NCBI GenBank assembly: GCA_963978545.1
Contig: OZ021732.1
Span: 66,285,214 to 66,349,213 of the forward strand
Source of the DNA: Linyphia triangularis
Taxonomy: Eukaryota; Arthropoda; Arachnida; Araneae; Linyphiidae
Direction: 5' to 3'
DNA length: 64,000 nt
The notes beneath the pieces are model-generated. The model had not been told where the DNA came from and made no database searches. It saw nothing but the letters and a program-made list of their open reading frames with translations. The translations under genes were made by a program, and so were the position numbers. Positions 42,560 to 58,159 of this stretch are shown here, piece after piece; the first letter of the stretch is position 1, and every line of letters begins with the position of its first letter.

Positions 42560-42670
42560 TCGTACCATACAGAATATCGTATCGTATCGAATATCGTATC
42601 GTATGGAATATCGTATCGTATGGAGTATCGTATCGTATGGAATATCGTATCGTATGGAATATCGTATCGA
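42560..42670. repeat. Short ATCGTATCGTATGGA array, left arm
   Basis: About six units of the type GAATATCGTATCGTATG. It is the unexpanded counterpart of the roughly 1-kb array at 45,976-47,000 in the right arm. Confidence 0.85.
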
Positions 42671-42671
42671 A

Positions 42672-42840
42672 ACTAATTGCAGTACATATATTTGCAATAC
42701 GTATTTGCCACATTGGAAATGTCTATTTGCAATACTCAAATGCAATACCTAACTACAATACGCATCTTCAATATCTATTTGCAATACACTTATATTCGCT
42801 ATATATTCATAAAATACATATACATGCAATACTGATTGGT
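42672..42840. repeat. TGCAATAC array, left outer arm
   Basis: TGCAATAC or close variants recur about every 18-22 bases, alternating with ATAT-rich filler. Mirrored or related arrays lie at 43,690-43,815, 44,800-44,990 and 45,825-45,970. Confidence 0.75.
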
Positions 42841-43169
42841 GTGCGTTGATTATCTGTAAAACACCTGCAACACCTGCGCACTATTCCTATTTGTAATTCC
42901 TACGTGCTATGCCTATATTTTAAATACACACGTGCAATACATGCACGCAAGCAGTACATGCAACTTATATATACTTTATATAAGCTATTCTTTATATCAC
43001 AATGGACATTATAACGAGCGAAGCGAGCATTGTTCACTATACATGAAAAGTTAGGAGTTTTTACAAAAACGTGTCACAGCAACGCGGGGCCACACAGCTA
43101 GTACATATAATACTCAAAAAAGTTTTAAAAATAAACGACCTCCTCAATAGATTTAATTAAATATCGACA

Positions 43170-43345
43170 ATCAATGGTATTGCCTTGTACAAAACCATCG
43201 ATACTATATCGCCCAATAAGAAACAATCGATACTATCGATTGTCTCGATACTATCGATTGTTTTATGATGGGCGATAGTATCGATTGTTTTGTACAAGGC
43301 AATACTATCAATTGTCGTCATTTAATTAAAAACTATTGAGGGGTC
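43170..43345. repeat. Internal TATCGATA palindrome, left arm
   Basis: An imperfect palindrome centred near 43,245. The sequence GGTATTGCCTTGTACAAAAC and its reverse complement flank CAATCGATACTATCGATTG repeats, and CTCAATAG-TTTAATTAAA blocks lie on both outer sides. Flanking sequence on both sides also matches in inverted orientation, which makes this the axis of a second-order palindrome within the arm. Confidence 0.8.
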
Positions 43346-44315
43346 CGATAATTTTTGAAATCTTTTTTGGGGGATTTGTAAGTACCAGCTGTCTGGCCCA
43401 GCGTTGCAGTGGCCCGTCATTGTGAAAAGATAAGCTTTAATGTTTTGTGAACGAGGCTCCCCTTGCATGTTATACAGTTCATTGCGAAATAAAAATTGCA
43501 TAAATGGAATATAATTATGTTGTATGTATGCCTTGCTAGCATGTTTTTCTCGTGCGCATTTTACACAGGTAGCGTAAATAAGTATTGTATGTAAGTAGTG
43601 CAAATAAATATTAAACATGTGTAACACATATAGGAATTGCAATTAGGTAATCAGGGCACACCAATTAGAAATAGCTTTGGGTACTACAAATCAGTGCTGC
43701 ATGTATATGTATTGTATGAATGTATAGTGAATATATGTGTATTGCAAACAGATATTGCAGATGCGATTTGAAGTTAGGTATTGCATTTGAGTATTGAAGA
43801 TGTATGTATTGCAATTTTTAGGTACCTAATTACGCCATCGAACACCATTCTGAAATTCACAGGGAATGAAGTGGTTTGCCTATCGAATAAGAATCACTTG
43901 GTCTGCCGAACCGCATGTGGCCGAAACTGCCGGCAGACCAATTCGAAAGTGCAATTTTTAGGTGAAAAAATATCATGTCGAATCGAATATTGTATTGAAT
44001 ATAATATCCTATCGAAAACTGCCATGCAATTTCTATTCGCAGTATTGCAATACGCACTTGCTGTACCTACTACCTACATACTTTTCAGATTTGTAATTCC
44101 TACGTAACATGTTTATGCGCAATACACATGTCCAAAACCCATGTCTTATACAAACAATAGCACTAAGGTATTCGGTATATGTTTTAATCCTTTCCCTAGA
44201 GCTATAACTATATTTTATTTGCATTCGAAATATATGTGTCTAGCCCTGTTGCTAAAAAAATTCAAATACAATTTATACAATTAAGTACATTCAGAAATGA
44301 CTGCAGCACCCCCTA
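43346..44315. repeat. Inner module, left arm (diverged inverted copy of the outer module)
   Basis: The order of landmarks here reverses that of the outer arm: GGCCC-AGCGTTGC, then the CACACCAATTAG phrase, TGCAATAC-type units, then GGTCTGCCGAACCGCATGTG. The open frame at 43,322-43,642 (minus, 106 codons) is mirrored at 44,989-45,309 (plus). Five of the six base differences between them change an amino acid, so selection on a protein is not indicated. Confidence 0.7.
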
Positions 44316-45310
44316 CCGGTATCTTCTTTCAGCATTGGTCATATACTTTAAGGCGTAATAGCTATATGGAGCCATACTGCACCGAAATGTCGTTAAATCG
44401 ATACCTGTGTGATGGTTGCTCCGGCCAAATGCTGTTCGGCAGACCAAGTGATTCTTGATAGATAATCCACTTCCTTCAATATGAATTTCAGAGTGATGTT
44501 CGATGGCGTATTTCGAAACCTAAAAAGTGCATTTTCGGATTGGTCTGCCGGACAGTTCCTGTTAAATGCGGTTCGGTAGACCAAGTGATTCTTCTTTGAT
44601 AGGTAATCCACTTCATTCCCTGTGAATTTCAGAATGGTGTTCGATGACGTATTTACACAAAACGTGCACTTTTGGATTAGTCTGCCGGATAATTCCGGCC
44701 AAATGTGGTTCGGCGAACCAAGTGATTTTTATTCAACAGATAATCCCCGACATTCTCTGTGAATATCAGAGTGATGTTCGATGGCGTATTTAGGTACCTA
44801 AAAATTGCAATACATATATCTGCAATACATATTTGCAATACTCAAATGCAAGATCTAACTACAATTCACATCTGCAATATCTGTTTGCAATACACATATA
44901 TTCACTATACATTCATACAATACATAAACATGCAGCACTGATTTGCAATACCAAAGTTATGTCTAATTGGTGTGCCTTGATTACCTAAGTGCAATTCCTA
45001 TATGTATTACACATGTTTAATATTTATTTGCACTACTTACATGCAATACTTATTTACGCTACCTGTGTAAAATGCGCACGAGAAAAACATGCTAGCAAGG
45101 CATACATACAACATAATTATATTTCATTTATGCAATTTTTATTTCGCAATGAACTGTATAACATGCAAGGGGCGCCTCGTTCACAAAACATTAAAGCTTA
45201 TCTTTTCACAATGACGGGCCACTGCAACGCTGGGCCAGACAGCTGGTACTTACGAATCCCCCAAGAAAGATTTCAAAAATTATCGGACCCCTCAATAGTT
45301 TTTAATTAAA
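44316..45310. repeat. Inner module, right arm
   Basis: It contains the other part of the central spacer to about 44,410, and then three GGTCTGCCG-type units on the opposite strand with a spacing of about 140 bp (CGGCAGACCAAGTGATTCTT near 44,430, and variants near 44,573 and 44,713). TGCAATAC units follow at 44,800-44,990 and then the mirrored 106-codon frame. Confidence 0.7.
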
Positions 45311-45490
45311 TGACGACAATCGATAGTATTGCCTTGTACAAAACAATCGATACTATCGCCCATCATAAAACAATCGATAGTATCGAGACAGTCGATAGTA
45401 TCGAAACAATCGATAGTATCGATTGTTTCTTTTTGGGCGATAGTATTGATGGTTTTGTACAAGGCAATACCATTGATTGTCGATATTTAA
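45310..45490. repeat. Internal TATCGATA palindrome, right arm
   Basis: Mirror image of 43,170-43,345. It contains CAATCGATAGTATTGCC and repeated ATCGATAGTATCGA. The frame at 45,310-45,522 is a translation of these repeats. Confidence 0.8.
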
Positions 45491-45975
45491 TTAAATCTAT
45501 TGAGGAGGTCGTTTATTTTTAAAACTTTTTTGAGTATTATATGTACTAGCTGTGTGGCCCCGCGTTGCTGTGACACGTTTTTGTAAAAACTCCTAACTTT
45601 TCATGTATAGTGAACAATGCTCGCTTCGCTCGTTATAATGTCCATTGTGATATAAAGAATAGCTTATATAAAGTATATATAAGTTGCATGTACTGCTTGC
45701 GTGCATGTATTGTACGTGTGTATTTAAAATATAGGCATAGCACGTAGGAATTACAAATAGGAATAGTGCGCAGGTGTTGCAGGTGTTTTACAGGTAATCA
45801 ACGCACACCAATCAGTATTGCATGTATATGTATTTTATGAATATATAGCGAATATAAGTGCATTGCAAATATATATTTTAAGATGCGTATTGTAGTTAGG
45901 TATTGCATTTGAGTATTGCAAATAAACATTTCCAATGTGGCAAATACGTATTGCAGATATATGTACTGCAATTAG

Positions 45976-47000
45976 ATTCGATATTCCATACGATACGATA
46001 TTTTATACGATACGATACGATAGTTTATACAATACGATATTTTATACGATACGATATTTTATACGATACAATATGATATTTCATACGATACTATATTTTA
46101 TACTATACGATACGATATTTTGTACGATACGATAGTTTATACGATATGATATGATATTTTATACGATACGATATGATATGATATTTTATACGATACGATA
46201 TTTTATACGATACGATACGATATTTTATATGATACGATACGATATTTTTTACAACACGATACGATATTTTATACGATACGATACGATAGTTTATACAATA
46301 CGATATTTTATACGATACGATATTTTATACGATACAATATGATATTTCATACGATACTATATTTTATACTATACGATACGATATTTTGTACGATACGATA
46401 GTTTATACGATATGATATGATATTTTATACGATACGATATGATATGATATTTTATACGATACGATATTTTATACGATACGATACGATATTTTATATGATA
46501 CGATACGATATTTTATACGATACGATATTTTATACGATACTATATTTTATACGATACGATATTTCATACGATACGATACGATAGTTTATACGATACGATA
46601 TGATATTTCATACGATACGATATTTTATACTATACGATACGATATTTTTTACGATACGATACGATATTCCATACGATACGATACGATACGATATTCCATA
46701 CGATACGATACGATATTTTATACGATACGATATGATATTTCATACGATACGATATTTTATACTATACGATACGATATTTTATACGATACGATACAATATT
46801 TCATACGATACGATACGATATTTTATAAGATACGATACGATATTTTATACGGTACTATACGATATTTTATACGATACGATACGATATTCCATACGATACG
46901 ATACGATACGATATTCCATACTATACGATACGATATTCGATACGATACTTTATTCTTTATGATACGATACAGTACGATTCGATACGATACGATATTTGGT
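45976..47000. repeat. Expanded ATACGATACGATATTTT array, right arm
   Basis: About 1 kb of short units, mainly 17-24 bp: one to four ATACG steps followed by ATATTTT or ATATTCC. A higher-order duplication is visible: 46,001-46,246 and 46,267-46,512 read identically at an offset of 266 bp. The frames at 45,935-46,135, 46,151-46,342 and 46,600-46,962 (repeated YDTIFYTIRYD peptides) are repeat translations. Confidence 0.92.
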
Positions 47001-47034
47001 CAGATCAACTTTAGGATTTGGCTTCCGGACAGTT

Positions 47035-47530
47035 TCGGCCAAAGGCGGTTCGGCAGACCAAATGATTCTTACAGTAAGAATCATTTGGTCTGCCGAACCG
47101 CATTTGACCCGGACCTGTCCGGATGACTAATCCGAAAGGGCACTTTTTAGGTTTCTAAACACGTAATCGAACATGACTCAGAAATTCACAGAGAATGAAG
47201 TGGATAACCTATCGAGTAAGATAGGTCCGGCCAAATGCGGTTCTGCAGACCAAATAATTCTAAAGGTATTCCACTTCATTCAATGTGAGTTTCTGAGTCA
47301 TGTTCGAGGACGTATTTCCCTGAAAACTGCACTTTCGGAATTGTCTACCGGACATTTCCGGCCAAATGCGGTTCGGCAGACAGAGTGAGTCTTATTCGAT
47401 TGATAATTCTCTTAAACCTCTGTGAATATCAGAGTGATGTTCGATGGTATATTTAGGTACCTAATAATTGAACTTCCCGTAGGGCTTTTCTTACAACTCC
47501 GGTCAAATGCATTTCGGCAGACCAAGTGTT
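47035..47530. repeat. GGTCTGCCG module array, right outer arm
   Basis: Mirror of 42,020-42,510. It holds a near-perfect hairpin at 47,045-47,101 with 28-bp arms and a single-base centre. Confidence 0.85.
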
Positions 47531-47830
47531 TGGTGGTCAGCTAGCACATTTCTACATTCCACATGAGTTTCAGAGCGATGTTGTATGCGGTACTAGCAGT
47601 GACCTCTCGGACTAGTATATGTGCATTGCACACTTTGCATGTAATAGCTTCATGTAGTACAAGCAATATTATATACATAAAAAAAGGCATAGCCTCTGTA
47701 AAAGCTTCTTACGGTAATGTATAGCATAATAACAAAAATTTTTACCCGAATAAATCAGGTATTGTCATATAATACTGTTCCGAGAAAAAAAATAGACATT
47801 TACATAAGTTTGTTATCATATTTCAACTTT

Positions 47831-47966
47831 CCTTAAAACAATCGATAGTATCGATACTATCGATAGTATCGAGTGTCTTCGATACTATCGATTTTTCACT
47901 CGATTGTTCCCCTGAACAATCGATTGTTCACTCGATAGTAAAACAATCGATGTTTAAGGAACACTA
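47831..47966. repeat. Right terminal TATCGATA cluster
   Basis: Mirror of the left cluster, ending in the TIR tip GGAACACTA. Confidence 0.85.
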
Positions 47967-47974
47967 ATTTGAAT
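47967..47974. repeat. 8-bp target-site duplication, right copy (ATTTGAAT)
   Basis: Identical to 41,526-41,533. Confidence 0.88.
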
Positions 47975-50900
47975 ACTCCTAATGGTACTGAAAATCTCTC
48001 TTGATCCAAATATCTTTAAACTAGTCTAGTTATATAATTAAACACATTAACAGAATCACCCAATCTGTAAGGAACATGATTGACAAGAACTGTTATTGAT
48101 AGTCCAGATATTATAAATCTGAAAATGGTGAGAATATAAAAAAGTTCCATGTCATACTATTAATATAATCCAAATTTATAGCTGTGTCAAAAAAAGATAT
48201 AACCTTTGCTGCTATAAAATTCTAATTTATAGTGTTTGATGGACACAACATAAGAGTTCTGGTTTTAACGTTGACTTTTTTTCTAAGTTCAGAAACATTT
48301 CCTAAAAATATTACCTATGATTAAAATGTTAGATTTTCTTAGGGTTAGCATTCTACGTTTAAATCTTCTTTTAGGTTTGTATTTTTTCCACTTTATATCA
48401 TATAATATATCTATCCATTTAAGCTGTCAGTAAACAACTTAAAATAATAACTTAAGCCTTTCCATTAACGTTAAGTCTTTCTTTTAGTAAATCCGAACTA
48501 CCGTAACTTTTATTACCTGATTACCCAAGTACACCCAACAAACAACCATAGTTTATCCTGGAAGTAAACACAAGAAGTGAAACTTTCCTCTCGCCCTCCT
48601 TCGATGAAAGCAAACATAAAATCCCAATCAAAAATAATTATTTCCGACAAGTCTGCACTTGACAGTAATACATTTTCTTATCTCGCCTTTTCTTGGAAAT
48701 TAAATTTAAAATTCTTAGACATTATTCAACTTGTGAAAAGAATAACTCCCTTATAAAGATAAAGGATTCGTGGAACTTTATTAAGATGTATAAACGGAGG
48801 AATCTGTTGGAGAGTTACACGAGTTTTAATTACATGAGGTGGCAAGAAGTACCCATCAAGAAAACTCCGATAGGGAGCCGGAAGTCATTAAGAAAGGGAT
48901 TTAAAGTCGAGCTCGCGTTACTGTAATGCCATTAGAAAAGCAATTAATGCCCTGCTGGAATGTTCCTTCTTCTAACAAAAGAATTTCATACGTAGAATGT
49001 TACCAATTTGGTTCTAGCAAAATTCGTGCCCATAACTTTCAATCTAACCACCAAGTAGTTAATTTTTATAAATTTTATTCTTTACCTTAAATTAGAACGA
49101 ATTGTTGCCTGGTTGTTCCTTGTATTAAAAGTTGGTCTGGATTATAGATAATTTGATTTACTTTTCTGTTTTACCTTCTAAATAATGATCTATTACTAAA
49201 ATACCATAAGCAATCAAACTATTAAATACCAATTCCCTGACTAGTTATTAATATTATGGCTATTTTGGTTTTTCAAAGATGCTCGTTGGTTGGATGATTG
49301 CATAGAATTTTTGTGTGTGTAAATTGCTACACGATACACGATATCTATTCTGTCCCGGAATTTCACAATATAAATTTCAAAATACTTCAGGGGGGGGGGG
49401 GGAAGGAACGTTATTTAAATAAAACTGCATATCATTTGTAGCTCGAATGAGAGAAAACCCGGCACATTTTTAAACAGGCAGCTCAGCCGATATCCAGACC
49501 ACAAATACATAGTTTCCTGATTTTTAAAGCAAAGCCTGTAAGGCATCGATTGGAATACGAATATTTGATGGCGGAGTCGCCAATTTGTCTTCATACCGTT
49601 TGGTCCTTAGTAGCATCATTGTTGCTCTTGCTTTGAATTTTAAGCATTGTTTATGTTCTTTCATCGGAACCAATATAAAGTTGGTGGTATGTTAAAGTGA
49701 CATTTTATCTTATTAGCGAATACCGTTTTTGAATTTTCTTTTTGACAAAGCAATATAAAGCTGTTTGAGATTAAATTAGTTGAAAAATAAAGGGGTGATT
49801 TACGAAGACATAAAAGAATTTTTAAACCTTGCGTTGAAGCGAACATAAAAATTTATCGCCAGCCTTTAAAGCGCTCTGAAAGCTCTTAAATTGAAAACAA
49901 ATTGTAGCCACATAATCCCTAACAGAACAGCACTTAAGAACTGTAATCTTCCCGGAGCAAGTGGGAGTAACCGAGGCAATCTTAGCTCCAACATCACCAA
50001 GCATCATAAATCCCCACGTTCGCACTAAAATGAAAACTCCCACCCAAAATTTGTCAACAAAAGTGCAATGTTTCCCTTTCCCTAAGCATAGAAACTCCCC
50101 TTAATCACTGAATTACCTCTTTCAAAAAAGAGGTTGAAAGAAGCAGGCGGCATACCATTTTCACGCTTCCAGAAATTTCGCATCATCAGAAACTACCCAG
50201 TATATAGATGTATTCCTTCATTTGAATAACAGGCCCTGCTACCTATTACGCGAGAAGGGATTTAGCATACTTATTGAATTTCCCGCTCCCCCCCCCCCCT
50301 CTCCCTTGCCTTCATCATCTCTCTGTATACATACAAGGACTAGGAATCAGGTGCTAAAAAAGTTGAACCGAGATTTCACTGGCGCTTTCATTAATATTTA
50401 TGAGTTCTGAAACGTTCCTGGAGCAAAATGCAGATGGAAGTACAGTCCCCAATGGGACTTGGTTGTGGTGTTGCAGCAACTCGCGCAGGAAAGTTACTAT
50501 GGCCATGCATGTTTAAATGTTAAATGGATGTAGAACCCTATTCTTCATCGAGAAATATACCCAGCACAGTTTTATAAAGCCGTTCTTTTGAGCTACGGTG
50601 CCGCCATCAAGGCCTGCCTTTCTGAAACCGCGTGTGGTACGAAGTGAAGGTAATTGAAATCTGTCAAATCGACGGGGTCGTTAGTTTTGATAACGGCCTC
50701 CAGATGGGCGATTTAGCTTCAAACCGCTAGAAAACCATTCATGCCTGAGCTGGAATGGCCAAAAGTGCTTTTGAAAATTAAAGAAAGCAGATGGAATTTT
50801 TTGGAACTCTTTCAGGTATCGGATACTATTTTTTAACAAACTACCAACAAAAATAAGATAAGGATACCAATCAAGTTCGTCTTAAGACACAGTCAATATT

Positions 50901-51330
50901 ATATTTTTACTTATCTCCTTAAAATTTTTTTACCAACACTATTTTCTATTTTAAGTGTACTTTTGTCATCTTATTTCATTAAGATAGGAATTATCACAAA
51001 GCACAACGGTTGTTTATTCTATTCAAATAGTTGTATGAGGTATCTTTTTTTTAATCTCTTTTTGATATTTTTAATCTAAGAACTGTATAGTTGATTGTAA
51101 TTAGAAAACATTCAATTTATTGAATGCGAAAAGGAAAATGAAAATGAAGCAAAATAATAATAACGACAATAATAATAATGATAATAATAATAATAATAAT
51201 GATAATTGTAATAATAATAGAATAATAGTAACAAAAACAAGAGGAGAAGTTTAGTGTGAAACAGACTGAATGAATGTTCAATGGGTTAGAGAAATTCAAA
51301 ACTGAATGCAGGGCATACAAAAGAGTTGGA
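47975..51330. other. AT-rich stretch with GC-balanced patches at 48,530-48,960 and 49,820-50,800
   Basis: No gene is recognised. 48,740-48,960 is mixed-composition and includes GCAATTAATGCC and TTTTAATTACATGAGG, homeodomain-type AATTA cores in ordered, non-repetitive sequence. G and C homopolymers lie at about 49,390-49,401 and 50,287-50,298. AAT-type repeats lie at 51,151-51,226. The frames at 48,693-48,926, 49,822-50,043 and 50,222-50,410 are not recognised. Confidence 0.35.
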
Positions 51331-51332
51331 CG

Positions 51333-51550
51333 AGGCCCCAAGAGCACAAATATGCTGGCCAATATAGATCGACATTGGCCAATCTCGATGTGGACTGTTG
51401 CAGATTGGCAGTTGTTACGGATCTTGACCCAATTTAGCCCAAGGCAGGATAAGTTTTGAAATGTTGATGCACAGTTTTAAAATTGAAATATATTTTATAA
51501 GAAAGCACGAAATGCTAAAAAATATGTTTTGTGGTGTTCTTGACATGTTT

Positions 51551-51581
<31 letters not shown>

Positions 51582-51690
51582 CGCCTATTTTGGAATGATG
51601 CTTGAGTTTCGGCCAAGAATGGCCAATTTTGAAAGCCATACCTCTGACATTGGCCAATACTGCTGTGCTACTTGGCTAGTTGTCTGAGGT
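51333..51690 (+). mobile_element. R2 copy 2, probable MITE with imperfect terminal inverted repeats
   Basis: The left side reads CCAAGAGCACAAATATGCTGG then CCAAT. The right side on the opposite strand reads CCAAGTAGCACAGCAGTATT then GGCCAAT. These imperfect inverted ends enclose the same blocks as 17,690-17,905, plus an A run at about 51,556-51,580. A clean target duplication was not found, so the superfamily is open. Confidence 0.5.
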
Positions 51691-56672
<4,982 letters not shown>

Positions 56673-58036
56673 CTTTTTTTTTTAAAGTTTACTTCAAAAT
56701 ATTAAAAAAAAAATATTTAAAAAAAAAAATTGAATTTTATCATTTTAAGAATAGGTGAATGCAGTCAAATAAATGAATGGTTCCATACTGCGATGGGAAA
56801 GTACTTTTCACTTTATTCTGTAAGAGTAAGTCCTAGTAAGAATCATTCCCTATACTCGCTATGTAACAATCTTCTAGTCCAATGTATTTAGGAATTACTT
56901 TATACAGACTGAGAAGCGACTGCAATTTTTGGACCCCATCGAATATCATTCGGAATTTTTTATAGAAATTGGAGAAAAGTGTGTAGATTACAAATCCACT
57001 GGTCTGCCGTGGCAAAAATGGCCGAAACTGATCAAAAATCGACTTTTAATAAGTGGAACTAAATCCAATTGCCAAATGTGCCATAACTTGCCAAATAATG
57101 AGCATTTTTTTTTATTTAGTAACCCTCACTCTTTAATTTTCAATTAAGAAGGTTGCAGACGATTCGGATGTGTGGTTATGGCTTACTTGCATCTTTCACA
57201 AATGAGCCGAATTGGCAATAAACATTACTTAACTGATGTCCCCAATTTGGCTTACTTTTAAAATATGCAAGTTTTCCGAGCCAGAGATCAGAAATTGTTT
57301 GAGCTTTTTCTCATTGAAAATCCAAATGCAGTGGGTTACCAGACGAAAAAGTTTTTTCTCTTTTTGGCAAGTTATGACATATTTGGCAATCGGATTTTAG
57401 TTCAATTCATTCCAAATCGATTTTTGATGAGTTTCGGCCATTTTTGCCACGGCAGACCAGTGGATTCGTAATCTACTCTCTTTTCTCCAATTTCTATAAA
57501 AAATTCAGAGTGATGTTCGATGTGGTCCAAAAGTCTCCTCTCGGACTAATAGAAAAGCTTGACATTTGCTGAGTCGATATGAAAAAGATCACTTAATGAA
57601 ATGACATACATTGTTTTCATATAACGTCAATCTATTATAAATGAAAATAAAAATAACAAAAGACAAAGCCAGGTGAAGCCACAGCATATGCATTGACGTA
57701 AGGATTTCAAGTTTAAAATAAAATATATTAGATGCCATTTTCGAGTTTTTAATTTATATTATTTCATTAAGTAGTAATTTTCGGATCTACTCACCAAATT
57801 TCAAGGTTTTTTCTTACAAAGTTGTTTCTAAATACACTGGGCTAGAAGATTGTAACAGAGTTAGAATAGGGAATAATTCTTACTAGGATTTCTTCTTAAA
57901 AATAAAGTGAAAATACTTTCCCATCGCAGTACGGAATCATTAATTTATTTGACTGCTTTCATCTATTCTTAAAATAATAAAATTAAATTAAAATTTTTTT
58001 TTTAATATTTTGTAGTGAACTTTAAAAAAAAAATCG
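56673..58036. mobile_element. Inverted-repeat (foldback-type) element related to the large palindrome, about 1.36 kb
   Basis: The outer arms match in inverted orientation: AAAGTTTACTTCAAAATATT against AAAGTTCACTACAAAATATT, then TCATTTTAAGAATAGGTGAA against TTATTTTAAGAATAGATGAA, then ATACTGCGATGGGAAAGTA against GTACTGCGATGGGAAAGTA. The inner arms match around 57,001 and 57,458 (GGTCTGCCGTGGCAAAAATG). The right arm carries about 270 bp more than the left, at 57,540-57,830. The inner part shares GGTCTGCCG, GGCCGAAACTG, a CATCGAA-ATCA-GAATTT phrase and CTCTCGGACTA with the 41.5-48.0 kb element. The ends are T/A-rich and no clear target duplication is visible. The short frames inside are not transposase. 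Confidence 0.75.
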
Positions 58037-58118
58037 TAGCAGAGCCAATTTATTCTAATATAAGTAAATGGAATAAGAAAAATCGTTTTCAAAATGTTGA
58101 AATGAGAATTCAACTTTA

Positions 58119-58154
58119 TTAACCCTCTGAGGGTCCTGGACGTATATATACGTT
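58119..58154 (+). mobile_element. Possible single piggyBac-like end
   Basis: TTAA is followed by CCCTCTGAGGG and then GACGTATATATACGTT. TTAA plus CCCT is the typical piggyBac border, and the ACGTATATATACGT palindrome often accompanies such relics. No matching right end was found, so this may be a solo fragment or chance. Confidence 0.25.
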
Positions 58155-58159
58155 CTTTG

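Larger units (their letters stand above)
41534..47966. mobile_element. Giant palindromic hAT-type element, 6,433 bp, almost all inverted repeat
   Basis: The left end starts TAGTGTTCCTTAAACATCG and the right end is its exact reverse complement (CGATGTTTAAGGAACACTA). It is flanked by exact ATTTGAAT duplications of 8 bp. From there inward the arms match for about 2.4 kb, around an axis near 44,316, leaving a central spacer of roughly 450 bp. Arm identity is about 95 percent near the ends and about 98 percent at 43,322-43,642 versus 44,989-45,309. The right arm is about 870 bp longer because an ATACGAT array has expanded. No transposase motif is seen. TAGNG ends, TATCGATA subterminal repeats and the TSD place it with hAT elements. 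Inverted repeats of kilobases are exceptional for hAT, whose TIRs are usually tens of bases. The alternative, a segmental palindrome that happens to end so, is contradicted by the TSD. Confidence 0.88.

Noticed and set aside
43322..43642. 106-codon frame as a gene carried in both arms of the palindrome
   Set aside because: Differences between the arms are mostly amino-acid-changing, no domain is seen, and the frame ends in repeat sequence.
45935..46962. Frames of repeated YDTIFYTIRYD peptide as a possible repeat protein
   Set aside because: They follow the ATACGAT array exactly and change frame with unit length; no start context or family.
41534..47966. CRISPR-like array because of regularly spaced repeats
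   Set aside because: The sequence is eukaryotic, the repeats are degenerate and palindromically arranged, and there are no uniform unique spacers.
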